A stretch of DNA of 35,594 nt from Salinivirgaceae bacterium. Lineage in GTDB: Bacteria > Bacteroidota > Bacteroidia > Bacteroidales > SZUA-534. The notes beneath the pieces were generated by a model. That model saw nothing but the letters and a program-made list of their open reading frames with translations, did not search any database and was not told where the DNA came from. Shown piece by piece: positions 1 through 9,269 of the stretch. The stretch is from positions 1 through 35,594 of the forward strand of contig JAEINW010000024.1 of the NCBI GenBank assembly GCA_016342715.1, given 5' to 3'. Position 1 is the stretch's first letter. Every line of letters begins with the position of its first letter. Both the position numbers and the translations under genes were made by a program.

Positions 1-3000
1 GTAATTCCCGCTGGTAAGGCATATGCAGTATCTATTGATTCTCCATTTCCCCATTCATAAGTAAATGGTGCTGTACCACTAATTACACCAAACACATGTG
101 CTTTACCATTGTTAATTGTAGGACAAGTTGGTAATATGTCAATATTTATGGCAAAGTCTAAATCAGTATCTGCTTCAATGATTACTGTATCTTCAGTAAA
201 ACAGCCTAATGAATCTGTAACACGAACGGCAAATACATCTACCCAAAGATTTTCAATGCGTGCCAGATCATTGCCTGGTAAAATCTGATCAGGATCGGAT
301 AATAGATACCAATGGTAAATGTATTTATTGACACCAGAAAATTGAATACCACCAACTGCTGTAACTTCAGCATATCCAGTTGAATCTGCACAATTGGTTA
401 AACCTTGATCAATTAAACTAAGCACTAAAACTTCAGGTTCTATTATTTCTATACTGTCTTCAAAAAGACAGTTTTTGTCGTCGTAAACTGTTAAATAATA
501 CCAACCCGTACCAACATTATATAAGGTAGAATCTTCTGACATTATTTCATCATCAGCATTTACCCAAGTATAATAATGATTTCCAGTACCGCCTGAGGCA
601 CTCGCATATAAACTTGCGGTATCTTTACCTGCACAAATAATTGCATCAGTATATATAAATTCATTGCTAATTTGAGTTGGCTGCGTAATTTCAAAGGCAG
701 TATCTCTTCTACATAAGTTTTTATCTAATACTATAAGAGAGTATATTCCAGCTTGCACATCATTCAAAATAGAATCGGCATCTGCATTGCTCCATTCATA
801 TGAATATGGGGCTGTTGCACCAATTCCATGAACACTAATATATCCATTATCACCGCCAAAACATGAAACCATTGCTATTGAATCACGCACAATATCCATG
901 TTGGAATTATCCGTTAAATTCATTGAGTCTCTTAACTGACAACCATTGGCATCGCTAACGATAGCCACATAATTTCCAACCCATAAGTTTCTAATGGTAT
1001 CGGTTCCAATTGAATCGGGAGCAGGATACAAGCCTTCCCATTCTGGTGAAGCCCATGATGTTGAATAGATTCCATCATCTGTACCGCCTTTTATATTCGC
1101 AACATTAATGGTTCCTGTACTAGTACCACAATCGGTTTTAGTAAATTCAAATTCGAATGTTATTGAATCAGGATCAGTTAAGAATACGGAATCGACATGA
1201 GAACAAGCATTTTTATCCCAAATAGTTACATAATGCATTCCTGCTCCAAGACCTGTGGCAATAGAATCGGTTTGTCCGTTGTCCCATTCGTAAGTGTATG
1301 GGTTTGCTCCGGCAAATGGAGTACCATCAGATGGTGTTACTGAAACTGTATCAGTAAAAGCTCCAGGACATGTTGGTTCACTTATTATTGTAGTAAATGA
1401 TTTTAATGAATCGGGTTGAGTAATATCAAATTGCACGATTTGCTTACAACCAGCGGCATCGGTAACTGTCACATAATTTGTTCCTGCTGTTAAAAATTGT
1501 GCATCTTCTGTTGTTTCTCCTCCGGTCCAATCAAATATATAATCTGGCGTTCCACCAGTAACTGTTATGAATGCTTTTCCATTTTTGTCACCTGCACATA
1601 ATACATTTTCAGAACTATCGGCAGTTACAACGAGTGTTGAATTATCAAGAACGGTAACTGTTTTAACTAATTGACAGGAATTAGAATCTGAAATGGTTAC
1701 ATTATAAATGCCTGATTCCAAGCCAACAGCTGTTGCGGTTGTACTTGCTGCTAAATCATCCCATAAATATCTATATGGTTCTCCAACTGTATATGGTGTT
1801 CCACCAGTAGGTGTAACTGTGGCAGTTCCATTTGCAAAAGAACAATCGGCAGGTGTAGAATCGGTAGTTGCAGTTATTGGATTGGCTGGTTGACCAATAT
1901 CAATACTATCGGTATGTAAACAATTAGCATCTCTAACATCGATATAAATGGTGCCAAATGGTAAATTGTTAGCTGTTTCCATTAAACTTAAGGTATCGTT
2001 AGTTGCCGTGTACCAAACATAAGAGTATGCTCCTGTTCCACCTGTACCAATAACTTCGGCAATACCCGTACTATCGCCAAAACATAATACATCGCTTTGA
2101 CTAAGCACATCTAATAATAAAGAATCTGGCTGTTGAATTAAAACATCGCCACTTACACTACAGCTATTTACATCGGTAATAATAACATTATAAGTACTAT
2201 CGCCACAAACATTTGGCAAGAATTGATCGGTACCAATTTCACCTGAAGCATCGGCCCAACTGTAAAAATAAACATTGGTACCGCCAATAACATTCACTTG
2301 AACTTCACCATCGCAGGCACTGTTACAAGTTACTTCAGAATTCATGGTAAAATCAACAATTTCTAAATCTCCTTTATCAACCATGGTTATGGTAGTGTCT
2401 AAAGAACAACTTACATCATCTAAAATGCTTACATCATAAGTGCCCACGCCCAAATTAATAAAGGGGTGAACTGTTGGTACACCATCTAACAAATAAGTAT
2501 AATCAGCCGCAACCGTTCCTCCTTGAGGAGTAATTGTTATGCTACCATTTGGTGCGTCACAATCGGTAGAATCAATAGTAATATCTAGAACTGAAATTGG
2601 AGCTAATGGTTGCCCAACTTCAACAGTATCGATAGTTGTACACAAATTAAAATCGGTTACAGTAACTATGTATTCGCCTGCTGGCAAATTAAATACCGTA
2701 TCATTCTCTGTAGCATTACCGTCATTCCAAACAAATTCATATGGAAGTACCCCTTGGGTAGCTTTAACGGTAACCATACCAGAGCTATCGCCATAACACA
2801 ATACATTTAATGAATCCATGCTTGTTAAAATTGGGTCTGGCTCTAAAACCGAAACCGTTGCAACAGAGGTACAACCCCTATCAATATCAGTTACAGTAAC
2901 CGTATGATCGCCACCACATAATAATACATTGTCAACATTTGGAATCAGAGGATTGCCCCAATCGTAGGTGTAATTTCCACTACCATTCTGAACGCTAACA

Positions 3001-3050
3001 ATAGCATTTGCATCGCAAGAACCGTTACAACTTGTTCTTAATCCAATGGG
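1..3050 (-). repeat. At least 13 SprB-type repeats within the giant protein
   Basis: From about residue 1698 to the window edge the translation is a string of modules of roughly 75-90 residues. Each has a Cys near the start, a G/S-G-x-I/V strand, a GGT...Y.Y.W core, an L..G.Y.V strand, a V(T/S)D.N.C motif and a linker such as QPDSL or LEPDP. Twelve complete copies and a thirteenth cut by the edge can be counted. They are diverged at the protein level, so recent DNA duplication is not evident. Such repeats are typical of SprB-like extracellular fibres. Confidence 0.8.
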
Positions 3051-6000
3051 TACTATATATGTGGTTGTTGAATTATCATTAATATCATATGCAATATCTT
3101 TTGAATCGTAAGATATGGTTCTTGCAAGCCCTGTTCCAGCATCAATATCTTTAAAGGTAATTCGTCCTCTGGTTAATTGACCTTGAGAACCACCGAAATT
3201 ATCTACAATTCGTAAAGCCCAACCTCCGGCTGCAGGATCTTCACCATCAATAATATTCCAGCTATCTTCAGGATCGTATTCGCCTGTAACAGAACCTCCT
3301 GAAAAATCACATAAATTAAAGGCTCCTAAAGTACCTCCTGGGCTATTTAAACTAAAAACCAAACTATCAATAGTTCCATCGGTGGAAATATCCCAAGCAT
3401 TACATCCATCAGGACCATCATTCTCAACAAAGTCGTATAATTTTATTTCTTTATCTCCATCTGGGTTTACCAAATAAAAACTTAATTGTGTAATATCGGG
3501 ATGTTCGGCCCATATTGAAACATTAATTACAGTACTTGTAACATCAATTAAATAAGGAGATACTCCCCCTACCGAAGCTAACATTTCTGGATATATGCTA
3601 AGAATCATATCATCAGCTACATCGCCACACAATGTGCTTTTTGCTGTTAATGTAAGTGTAACTGTTCCGTTTGTTTGATCGCTTGAACCTGGAGTATAAA
3701 TTGGGTTCAAAGCAAATTTATCATCAAAAGTTCCATCTCCATTACTTGACCATTCGGAGTAATCTCCTCCTAATAAGCCTGTAACAGATGCACCAACTAT
3801 TTGATAATCGTCTATATAACAAATGGATGCATCATCGCCGGCATAAGGTAGGGGCGAAGGATTTACAGTCACATTTGAAACTGCTGCATCTTCTGCACTA
3901 CAACCGGCGGCATTATCGTAATTTACGCTTACCGTTTGAGGCCCTGCGGTATTCCAGGTTACTTCTACAAAATCATCAGTAGCTGTTCCACCATCAGTAA
4001 TTGTGCCTCCTGCACTTACTATCCAAACATAGTTTGATTGTAAGGCTTGAGTACTGTAATTATTTAGAGTGCTCCCTACACAAACGTCCGTTTGTTGATC
4101 AACAAAGGTAATAATTGGTAGGGCGTTAATTGTAACGTTAAAATTAGCAGAAGTTCCACTACAGGAATTTCCATCGGAATACAAAACAGTTAACACACCA
4201 GCTGCACCGGTCCATTGAACGTCAATACTTGCTAATCCGTTTGGAGAACTCAAAGTTCCACCTGTTGCAACCCAAAAATAATTGCTTTTTCCGGGTTCTG
4301 TAGTATAGGTTTCAATATCATTAAAACAAACCTCGTTTTCGCCAGTAAGAATTGTTGGTGTAGGATTGGGGTTTACGGTAACATTTGAAACCGTAGGACT
4401 AGCAGCAGGACATCCACCGGCATTGTCATAATTTACACTTACGGTTTGTGCTCCAGCTGTATTCCATGTTACTTCAACAAAATTGTCAATTCCTGTTCCA
4501 CCAAGAGTTTTAGTTCCTCCGGCACTTACTGTCCATATATAATTTGATTTTAAACTTTGTGTTTCGTAACGATTTCCTATGCTTCCTACACAAGCACTTG
4601 TCACCTCTTGGATGAAAGTTGGTGTGGCACTTGGGTTCACAGTAACATTTGAAACTGCTGGTGATGCTCCATTACAACCTGCAGCATTATCGTAATTTAC
4701 ACTCACGGTTTGAGGTCCTGCGGTATTCCAAGTTATTTCAATAAAATTATCAGTTACTTCTCCTCCAAGATTTTTTGTTCCTCCGGCACTTACAATCCAG
4801 ATGTAATTTGATTGACCTGCCTGAGTTTCGTAACGATTTCCTGTACTTCCAACGCAAGCACTTGTTACTTCAATTGGAAGAGTTGGTGTTGGTCGGGCAT
4901 TTATAGTTACATTAAAGTTAGCAGAAGTTCCACTACAGGAATTTCCGTCGGTATAGGCAACGGTTAACACACCGGCTGCACCTGTCCATTGTACATCAAT
5001 GGTTTCATTTCCATCACCTCCTGAAGTAATTGTACCATTGCTAACTGTCCAATCATAATTACTCATTCCGGGTTCGGTAAAATATGTTTCAACATCATTA
5101 ATACAAACATCATTATCGCCTGTAATAGATGGATCCGGCAATTCATTTATAGTTAATGACATGTCATCAACAAAGTCATATATGGCAGCAGCACATGCTC
5201 CCGTACCTGAAAGGGTCATTGTTAATGTAACTGGATTGTTATCTCCAAGCACTGAATTATATGTTGGAGTAATTGTAGTTTGAGTACCAGCTGTAAAATT
5301 TCCCAAGCCATTTTTAGTCCATAAAATACTACCTGCGTTGTTTGCTGTAGCGGTTGTTACTTCAAAAGATTCCCCTTCGCATATAGCAGCATCATCGCCG
5401 GCATATCCACTGGCTTGTTTATTAAAGGTAATTAATACATTATCGATATCGGAACAAGTACCTAAAGTTTCGGTTAGTTTAAATCCATAGGTTCCATATA
5501 TTTTGGTAGTTCCAGTAAGCGTAACATTTGTTACAAATGCCGATGAGTTGTTAATTGAAACTGTTCCGCCAACGGGACCTGATATTTTTACCCAATTGGC
5601 TGAAGAACCCACTTCGCTTTGAACTCCACTTAAAGTTGCTGCCGGACCACAAAAAGAAGCATCTAATCCAGCATCCGCATCAGGAACAATTCCAATGGTT
5701 AAATCAATAGTTGATGTTGCAGTACCGGCACATAAAAGATCACCTGTAACCTCCATTTTTAAAGTTACTTTTCGTGGTGATCCCATGGCTAGGTCAGTTG
5801 CTGTTGGAGTGTAAACTGGATTTTCAATGATTCGGCTATTAAAACCCGATTGATCGCCAGGGTTAGTCGTATTAGTCCAAAGAATGGAAACAGCGGCTGT
5901 TGCTTCAGCACCATCCAAATCATAGGTATCCCCTTCACAAATGGTAGTCGATGAAGGAACAATATTTGAACCAGGAGGCTGTATAAAGGTTACCTCTATG

Positions 6001-8141
6001 GTATCGGTATCTGAACACCCATTTTTTGTTTCTTCAACTTGAAGTTGGTATTTTCTAAAACGTGTTGGATTTGATCCTCCTAAATTAGCAACTGGCTTAA
6101 CAGTAGATGCATTTGGAGTAAATGTTATGGTTCCATCGGCAAGTCCATCTAATTGGGTCCAAAAAACAGTACCACTCAATGGAGAGGTTCCTGCATCAAA
6201 AATAAAATAACTATTTGCACAAACCGAAGCATCAGCTCCTGCATTGGGTTTTGGATTTTCATTTATGGTTAAATATAATGTATCAGATACTGGAGTACAC
6301 GTTCCATTTCCGGTAACAACCATTCGTAACTCAACAATGGTTCCTGCGTCAATAGCGTCCTGAATATATGTTGGTGTTAGTGTATTTGCATTTGATAAAC
6401 TTCCATTTCCTTTTCCTGGCACAATGTTCCAAGCAATTCCGCCTGGAGGATAATTTGATGCTACTGCCTGACCTGCTGCAACTGTAAAATCAATGCCTTC
6501 GCAAACCTCAGAATCATACATTATTTCAGATGATGGAGCCGGTATGCTTTCTACATTTACTGGATTACTTCCATATTCTTGCATACATCCATTTCCGTCA
6601 ATAACCCAAACATTGTAATCTCCTGCAGCTAAATCTGTAATTGTATTTCCATCTTGAAAATCGCCAGGACCAGAAGGATCGGGATCTCCATCTTTTATTG
6701 CCGCATAACCATAACCTGTGGTATAGGCAATAAAATTTGGTGTTCCATTAGAAACGCCTGTAATTTCAATTTCGCCGGTTAAATCAGTCTCGCAAGTACC
6801 TGTTGGTATAGCATCATCAATGGTAATTTCTAATGGCCTACCTGGAGCTGGTAAGGTGTTTTCATCATATTCATTTAAACTGTTGCCATATGGGTAAAAA
6901 TAAAAGTTATCGGTAGCCACACAACCATTATTATCATAAACTTTTACAAAATAGTTATTATAACCTAAATTAGGATCGGTTGTAGGTCCTAAAAAGGAAT
7001 AGTTTAAACTTTGATTGGCCCATCGCATACTATCAAGAGGAAAAGTTCCTCCAATGGTGTTGTGCGTTAACGATAAATCAGAAGCATCGGGGCAAGAAAT
7101 ATGCGTGTTTACAACAATTTCAGTTTGAAGTTCGTCTGGTGACCCCACTATATTACTTGCTCCTGTATTAGTATAACCTCCGGTCCATCCGGTTTCTCTA
7201 ACTATAATATCATAGGTTCCGGAAGTCAAGGCAAAATCAATATTATTTCCAAATGCTTTATCAGCTTCTTCATCAGTAAGCGTATTCCATATTACAATGT
7301 AATAATTTCCTGCAGGTGCAACTACAACATTTAAATTTCCTTCTTCTCTCGATCCATCACCTGAATCGGTACCCGGATAACACAATGCATCTGTAATGGT
7401 TGGAGTAATGCTACTTATGGCTTTTATTGAAGAAGCTCCCAATAAATTATATTTCAAATCACCAGATTTAAAATTCTTTTGTCGGTCTGGAATATATATA
7501 TATGATGTGCCTGCATCAAAGTCCATTGTGTTAGAGTTCTCAATAATCCAGCTTTGAGTACCAATTTCAGAACTACCAAGAGTTAATCCTTTAGCATTAG
7601 AACTGGTTGCTTCAAAGGTATAACACTCAATATTATGGCTTTGTGTATTTACAAAGCCTTTTTCAAGATAAATACCTTGTTTGGTTTTAATTTCGGAGTT
7701 TAGATCCCACGATCCAGTTCCTTCGAAAATAATATTTGATTTTAATGCTACGGGTATGTTTATGGTACTCTTATTTGAGGAAGTAAATACCATATCTCCT
7801 TTAAACTTTTTTAAAGAAGCCTTGTCATTTATTTCAAATGAACCTGCGATATAAAAAGTTTTTTTCCCTTTTAAGGCAAAATCTTTTACATCGGCATAAA
7901 AATTATTACACTTTGCCGACTCATTTATGGCAATATAACCTCCATTATTCAATGAATTATTATCGACATATACATCGGTATTTTCAGTTGGTACCGATGC
8001 TCCACCAGAACCTCCGCTTTCCAATGCCCAATGGGTTTGATCATTCCAATTTCCAGAACCAGATACCCAATAGCGTGATTCTTGGGCGTTTACATGTATC
8101 AGAGCGACAAATGTTGTTAGTAAAAGTAAAAGCTTCCTCAT
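1..8141 (-). CDS. Giant SprB-type surface protein, C-terminus beyond window (partial)
   Basis: The minus-strand frame stays open from an ATG at 8141 to the window edge, giving 2713 codons with no stop. The protein starts with a signal peptide (MRKLLLLLTTFVALIHVNA, then Q). Next comes an SGNWND..HW region (about residues 20-200) typical of the N-terminal part of large Bacteroidota surface proteins. Residues about 330-1000 hold Ig/PKD-like modules with CEGD or CEGE starts. Residues about 1000-1428 hold five PKD-like modules, about 1515-1675 a proprotein-convertase P-domain-like region, and about 1698 to the edge at least 13 SprB-type repeats (C..G..G, Y.W, VTVTD..GC). The family is secreted by the T9SS and serves as adhesin or gliding protein. 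The C-terminal sorting domain would lie outside the window. PorP/SprF-family proteins often accompany such cargo, and one lies at 16368. Cargo status is inferred; the repeat architecture is seen directly. Confidence 0.9.
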   Translation of the reverse strand, partial: MRKLLLLLTTFVALIHVNAQESRYWVSGSGNWNDQTHWALESGGSGGASVPTENTDVYVDNNSLNNGGYIAINESAKCNNFYADVKDFALKGKKTFYIAGSFEINDKASLKKFKGDMVFTSSNKSTINIPVALKSNIIFEGTGSWDLNSEIKTKQGIYLEKGFVNTQSHNIECYTFEATSSNAKGLTLGSSEIGTQSWIIENSNTMDFDAGTSYIYIPDRQKNFKSGDLKYNLLGASSIKAISSITPTITDALCYPGTDSGDGSREEGNLNVVVAPAGNYYIVIWNTLTDEEADKAFGNNIDFALTSGTYDIIVRETGWTGGYTNTGASNIVGSPDELQTEIVVNTHISCPDASDLSLTHNTIGGTFPLDSMRWANQSLNYSFLGPTTDPNLGYNNYFVKVYDNNGCVATDNFYFYPYGNSLNEYDENTLPAPGRPLEITIDDAIPTGTCETDLTGEIEITGVSNGTPNFIAYTTGYGYAAIKDGDPDPSGPGDFQDGNTITDLAAGDYNVWVIDGNGCMQEYGSNPVNVESIPAPSSEIMYDSEVCEGIDFTVAAGQAVASNYPPGGIAWNIVPGKGNGSLSNANTLTPTYIQDAIDAGTIVELRMVVTGNGTCTPVSDTLYLTINENPKPNAGADASVCANSYFIFDAGTSPLSGTVFWTQLDGLADGTITFTPNASTVKPVANLGGSNPTRFRKYQLQVEETKNGCSDTDTIEVTFIQPPGSNIVPSSTTICEGDTYDLDGAEATAAVSILWTNTTNPGDQSGFNSRIIENPVYTPTATDLAMGSPRKVTLKMEVTGDLLCAGTATSTIDLTIGIVPDADAGLDASFCGPAATLSGVQSEVGSSANWVKISGPVGGTVSINNSSAFVTNVTLTGTTKIYGTYGFKLTETLGTCSDIDNVLITFNKQASGYAGDDAAICEGESFEVTTATANNAGSILWTKNGLGNFTAGTQTTITPTYNSVLGDNNPVTLTMTLSGTGACAAAIYDFVDDMSLTINELPDPSITGDNDVCINDVETYFTEPGMSNYDWTVSNGTITSGGDGNETIDVQWTGAAGVLTVAYTDGNSCSGTSANFNVTINARPTPTLPIEVTSACVGSTGNRYETQAGQSNYIWIVSAGGTKNLGGEVTDNFIEITWNTAGPQTVSVNYDNAAGCNGASPAVSNVTVNPSATPTFIQEVTSACVGSIGNRYETQSLKSNYIWTVSAGGTKTLGGTGIDNFVEVTWNTAGAQTVSVNYDNAGGCPAASPTVSNVTVNPNPTPTILTGENEVCFNDIETYTTEPGKSNYFWVATGGTLSSPNGLASIDVQWTGAAGVLTVLYSDGNSCSGTSANFNVTINALPIITFVDQQTDVCVGSTLNNYSTQALQSNYVWIVSAGGTITDGGTATDDFVEVTWNTAGPQTVSVNYDNAAGCSAEDAAVSNVTVNPSPLPYAGDDASICYIDDYQIVGASVTGLLGGDYSEWSSNGDGTFDDKFALNPIYTPGSSDQTNGTVTLTLTAKSTLCGDVADDMILSIYPEMLASVGGVSPYLIDVTSTVINVSIWAEHPDITQLSFYLVNPDGDKEIKLYDFVENDGPDGCNAWDISTDGTIDSLVFSLNSPGGTLGAFNLCDFSGGSVTGEYDPEDSWNIIDGEDPAAGGWALRIVDNFGGSQGQLTRGRITFKDIDAGTGLARTISYDSKDIAYDINDNSTTTYIVPIGLRTSCNGSCDANAIVSVQNGSGNYTYDWGNPLIPNVDNVLLCGGDHTVTVTDIDRGCTSVATVSVLEPDPILTSMDSLNVLCYGDSSGMVTVKATQGVLPYEFVWNDGNATENDTVFNLPAGEYIVTVTDFNLCTTIDTVEVGQPLAPISVLDITIDSTDCDAPNGSITITPQGGTVAADYTYLLDGVPTVHPFINLGVGTYDVSILDDVSCSLDTTITMVDKGDLEIVDFTMNSEVTCNSACDGEVQVNVIGGTNVYFYSWADASGEIGTDQFLPNVCGDSTYNVIITDVNSCSVSGDVLIQQPDSLLLDVLSQSDVLCFGDSTGIAEVIGTGGTGAYSYVWYTATNDTLSLMETANNLPFGTIYIDVRDANCLHTDSIDIGQPANPITATTDSTPADCSFANGTATVTPTGGTPYTVGEPYRYLWDDLAASTTATAVGLESGIYNVTISDSNSCQLVKTVTVLDNSTLVVTADSSENVLCAGDKNGKAFITVTGGTPDYIFDWTGGETTEDAQFLTAGTNYVTVTDAAGCKQIVQFDITQPDSLKSFTTIISEPTCPGAFTDTVSVTPSDGTPFAGANPYTYEWDNGQTDSIATGLGAGMHYVTIWDKNACSHVDSVFLTDPDSITFEFEFTKTDCGTSTGTINVANIKGGTDDGIYSTSWASPEWEGLYPAPDSIGTDTIRNLWVGNYVAIVSDANGCQLRDSMNLTDNSNMDIVRDSIAMVSCFGGDNGYISVHGIGATAPYSYEWSNADADSILNDVQAGIYSLIVLDKNLCRRDTAFEITQPTQISNEFIYTDAIICAGKDTASLYASASGGTGNHYYTWVNADDEIMSEDSTLYNVGTGWYYLTVYDDKNCLFEDSIEIIEPEVLVLSLIDQGLTNCADSTGYAEVTAVGGIQFSGVNKYIYHWYLLSDPDQILPGNDLARIENLWVDVFAVRVTDSLGCFTEDTVIIEADTDLDFAINIDILPTCPTINNGKAHVFGVISGTAPFTYEWGNGESIDTAYALPAGI
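3080..3600 (-). other. P-domain-like (proprotein convertase) module inside the giant protein
   Basis: Around residues 1515-1675 the repeats are interrupted by a different fold. It contains SPYLIDVTSTVINVSIW, then LSFYLVNPDGDKEIKLYDF, an SVTGEYDPEDSW segment and GGWALRIVDN, ending RGRITFKDI. This order of strands (IxDVxVxV, L.NPDG, TG.Y.PE.S, G.W.L.V.DN, L..W.ITF) matches the P/Homo B domain carried by many secreted proteases and surface proteins. No protease domain is visible in the 2713 residues. Assignment is by eye. Confidence 0.6.
3858..5143 (-). repeat. Five tandem PKD-like modules in an A-B-B-A-B pattern
   Basis: Five consecutive modules of about 255-265 bp encode two kinds of PKD-like unit. 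Type A reads VC.ND.ETY.TEPG.SNY and ends TWTGAAGVLTV-like with Q-W; type B reads CVGS..N.Y.TQ and ends with W-N-T-A-G-P/A-Q-T-V-S-V-N-Y-D-N. From the N-terminus the order is A, B, B, A, B. The two A copies start about 771 bp apart and are very similar at DNA level (near 4125-4200 and 4895-4970). The three B copies share long near-identical stretches. This indicates fairly recent internal duplication. Confidence 0.75.
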
Positions 8142-8513
8142 AGCATTAATATTGTAAATTCAAAATGTGTTCAATTAAATTAAGAAACAATGCAGCCGAA
8201 CTTATTAACAGCTTGTACAAATATATAATAAAAAGCACACCATTCTTGATGGTTTTGATGATTCTTGCTATATCGTAGTTAAACGTAACAAAAATCAGAA
8301 TAAAACAAATTGTTAAGTAGAACGTCAACTAAATTTTACGTTGCTTTCTAAGTTGGGTTGCTCGTTTAGTCAATAATAATAAGCGTTTGGTCTAAATCAT
8401 ATTTTTTATGTTTGTTTACATAAATTATACTGATTTCCATTAATAAATCTCAGTGTTTTAGTAATTGTTTTTACAGTATAGAATAACCTTTTGCGGATAT
8501 AAGACTGTACTTT
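8142..8513. other. AT-rich intergenic region between mlaF and the giant gene
   Basis: This 372-bp stretch separates the mlaF stop from the start of the giant gene. It contains a candidate promoter for the latter. No convincing rho-independent terminator for mlaF and no RNA gene is visible. A 60-codon minus-strand frame at 8146-8328 is hydrophobic and AT-driven; it overlaps the promoter and is not supported as a gene. Confidence 0.6.
8218..8225 (-). promoter_or_regulatory. Candidate -7 box for the giant surface protein gene
   Basis: On the minus strand the sequence TATATTTG fits the Bacteroidota -7 consensus TAnnTTTG, 76 bp upstream of the ATG. No clear TTG -33 box is found at the usual 19-21 bp spacing, so the call rests on one element. 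Confidence 0.4.
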
Positions 8514-9269
8514 CTATTGATTATATTTTCTCAACCTCTTCATAATTTCCGATGAATACAAAAAGCTATTAATCACATCATCATCGGTTTTTAAAAGTTC
8601 TTCTTTTGTTCCATTCCACCACGACTGCCCTTCGTGAATAAATACCACATTATCGGATATACTTAATACGGAGTTTAAATCGTGGGTGTTAACAACAGTT
8701 GTAATACCATACTCTCTGGTAATCTCGTCAATCAAATTGTCAATCACAATGGAAGTTTGAGGATCCAATCCAGAATTTGGCTCATCGCAAAATAAATATT
8801 TTGGGTTTAATGCGATGGCTCTGGCAATAGCTGCTCTTTTTTGCATCCCTCCACTTATTTCGGAAGGAAATAAATTGTTTACTCCCGTCAAATTCACTCT
8901 ATCTAAACAAAAATTAGCTCTTTTTAACTTATCCGCCCTACTTAAATTAGTAAACATATCTAAGGGATACATCACATTTTCTTCAATGGTAGCCGAATCG
9001 AACAAAGCCCCTCCCTGAAAAAGCATTCCTACTTCCTTTCTAATTTCAGTTCTGTCTTTATGCTTAAGTTGCGTGAAATCTCTGGAATCAAAATTAATAA
9101 CTCCAGAATCAACCTCGTGTAAACCAACCAAAGATTTTAACAATACGGTTTTACCTGAACCACTTTTCCCAATAACCATATTAACCAAGCCCGGCTTAAA
9201 AGTTGCCGAAACATCTATAAGTACATCCTTGTTATTAAATCTCTTATTTATGCCAATCACATCAATCAT
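8514..9269 (-). CDS. mlaF: ABC transporter ATP-binding protein, MlaF-like
   Basis: This 251-residue protein is the cytoplasmic ATPase of an Mla-type phospholipid or lipid transporter. Visible motifs are Walker A GKSGSGKT (34-41), Q-loop Q85, signature SGGMQKR (139-145), Walker B ending CDEP (D162, E163) and the H-loop His196. The SGGM signature and the overall size fit the MlaF/Ttg2A group. Its ATG overlaps the TGA of mlaE in an ATGA arrangement, so the two are translationally coupled. No substrate-binding MCE (MlaD) gene follows; the next gene is the unrelated giant surface protein. Substrate specificity is inferred from the family. Confidence 0.88.
   Translation of the reverse strand: MIDVIGINKRFNNKDVLIDVSATFKPGLVNMVIGKSGSGKTVLLKSLVGLHEVDSGVINFDSRDFTQLKHKDRTEIRKEVGMLFQGGALFDSATIEENVMYPLDMFTNLSRADKLKRANFCLDRVNLTGVNNLFPSEISGGMQKRAAIARAIALNPKYLFCDEPNSGLDPQTSIVIDNLIDEITREYGITTVVNTHDLNSVLSISDNVVFIHEGQSWWNGTKEELLKTDDDVINSFLYSSEIMKRLRKYNQ

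Noticed and set aside
7838-8143. Plus-strand frame opposite the start of the giant gene, with many His/Tyr/Leu residues
   Set aside because: It is the antisense shadow of the giant gene; the minus strand has a signal peptide and domain structure.
8146-8328. 60-codon minus-strand frame with hydrophobic sequence
   Set aside because: It lies in an AT-rich gap, overlaps the candidate promoter of the giant gene, and shows no family features; probably chance.
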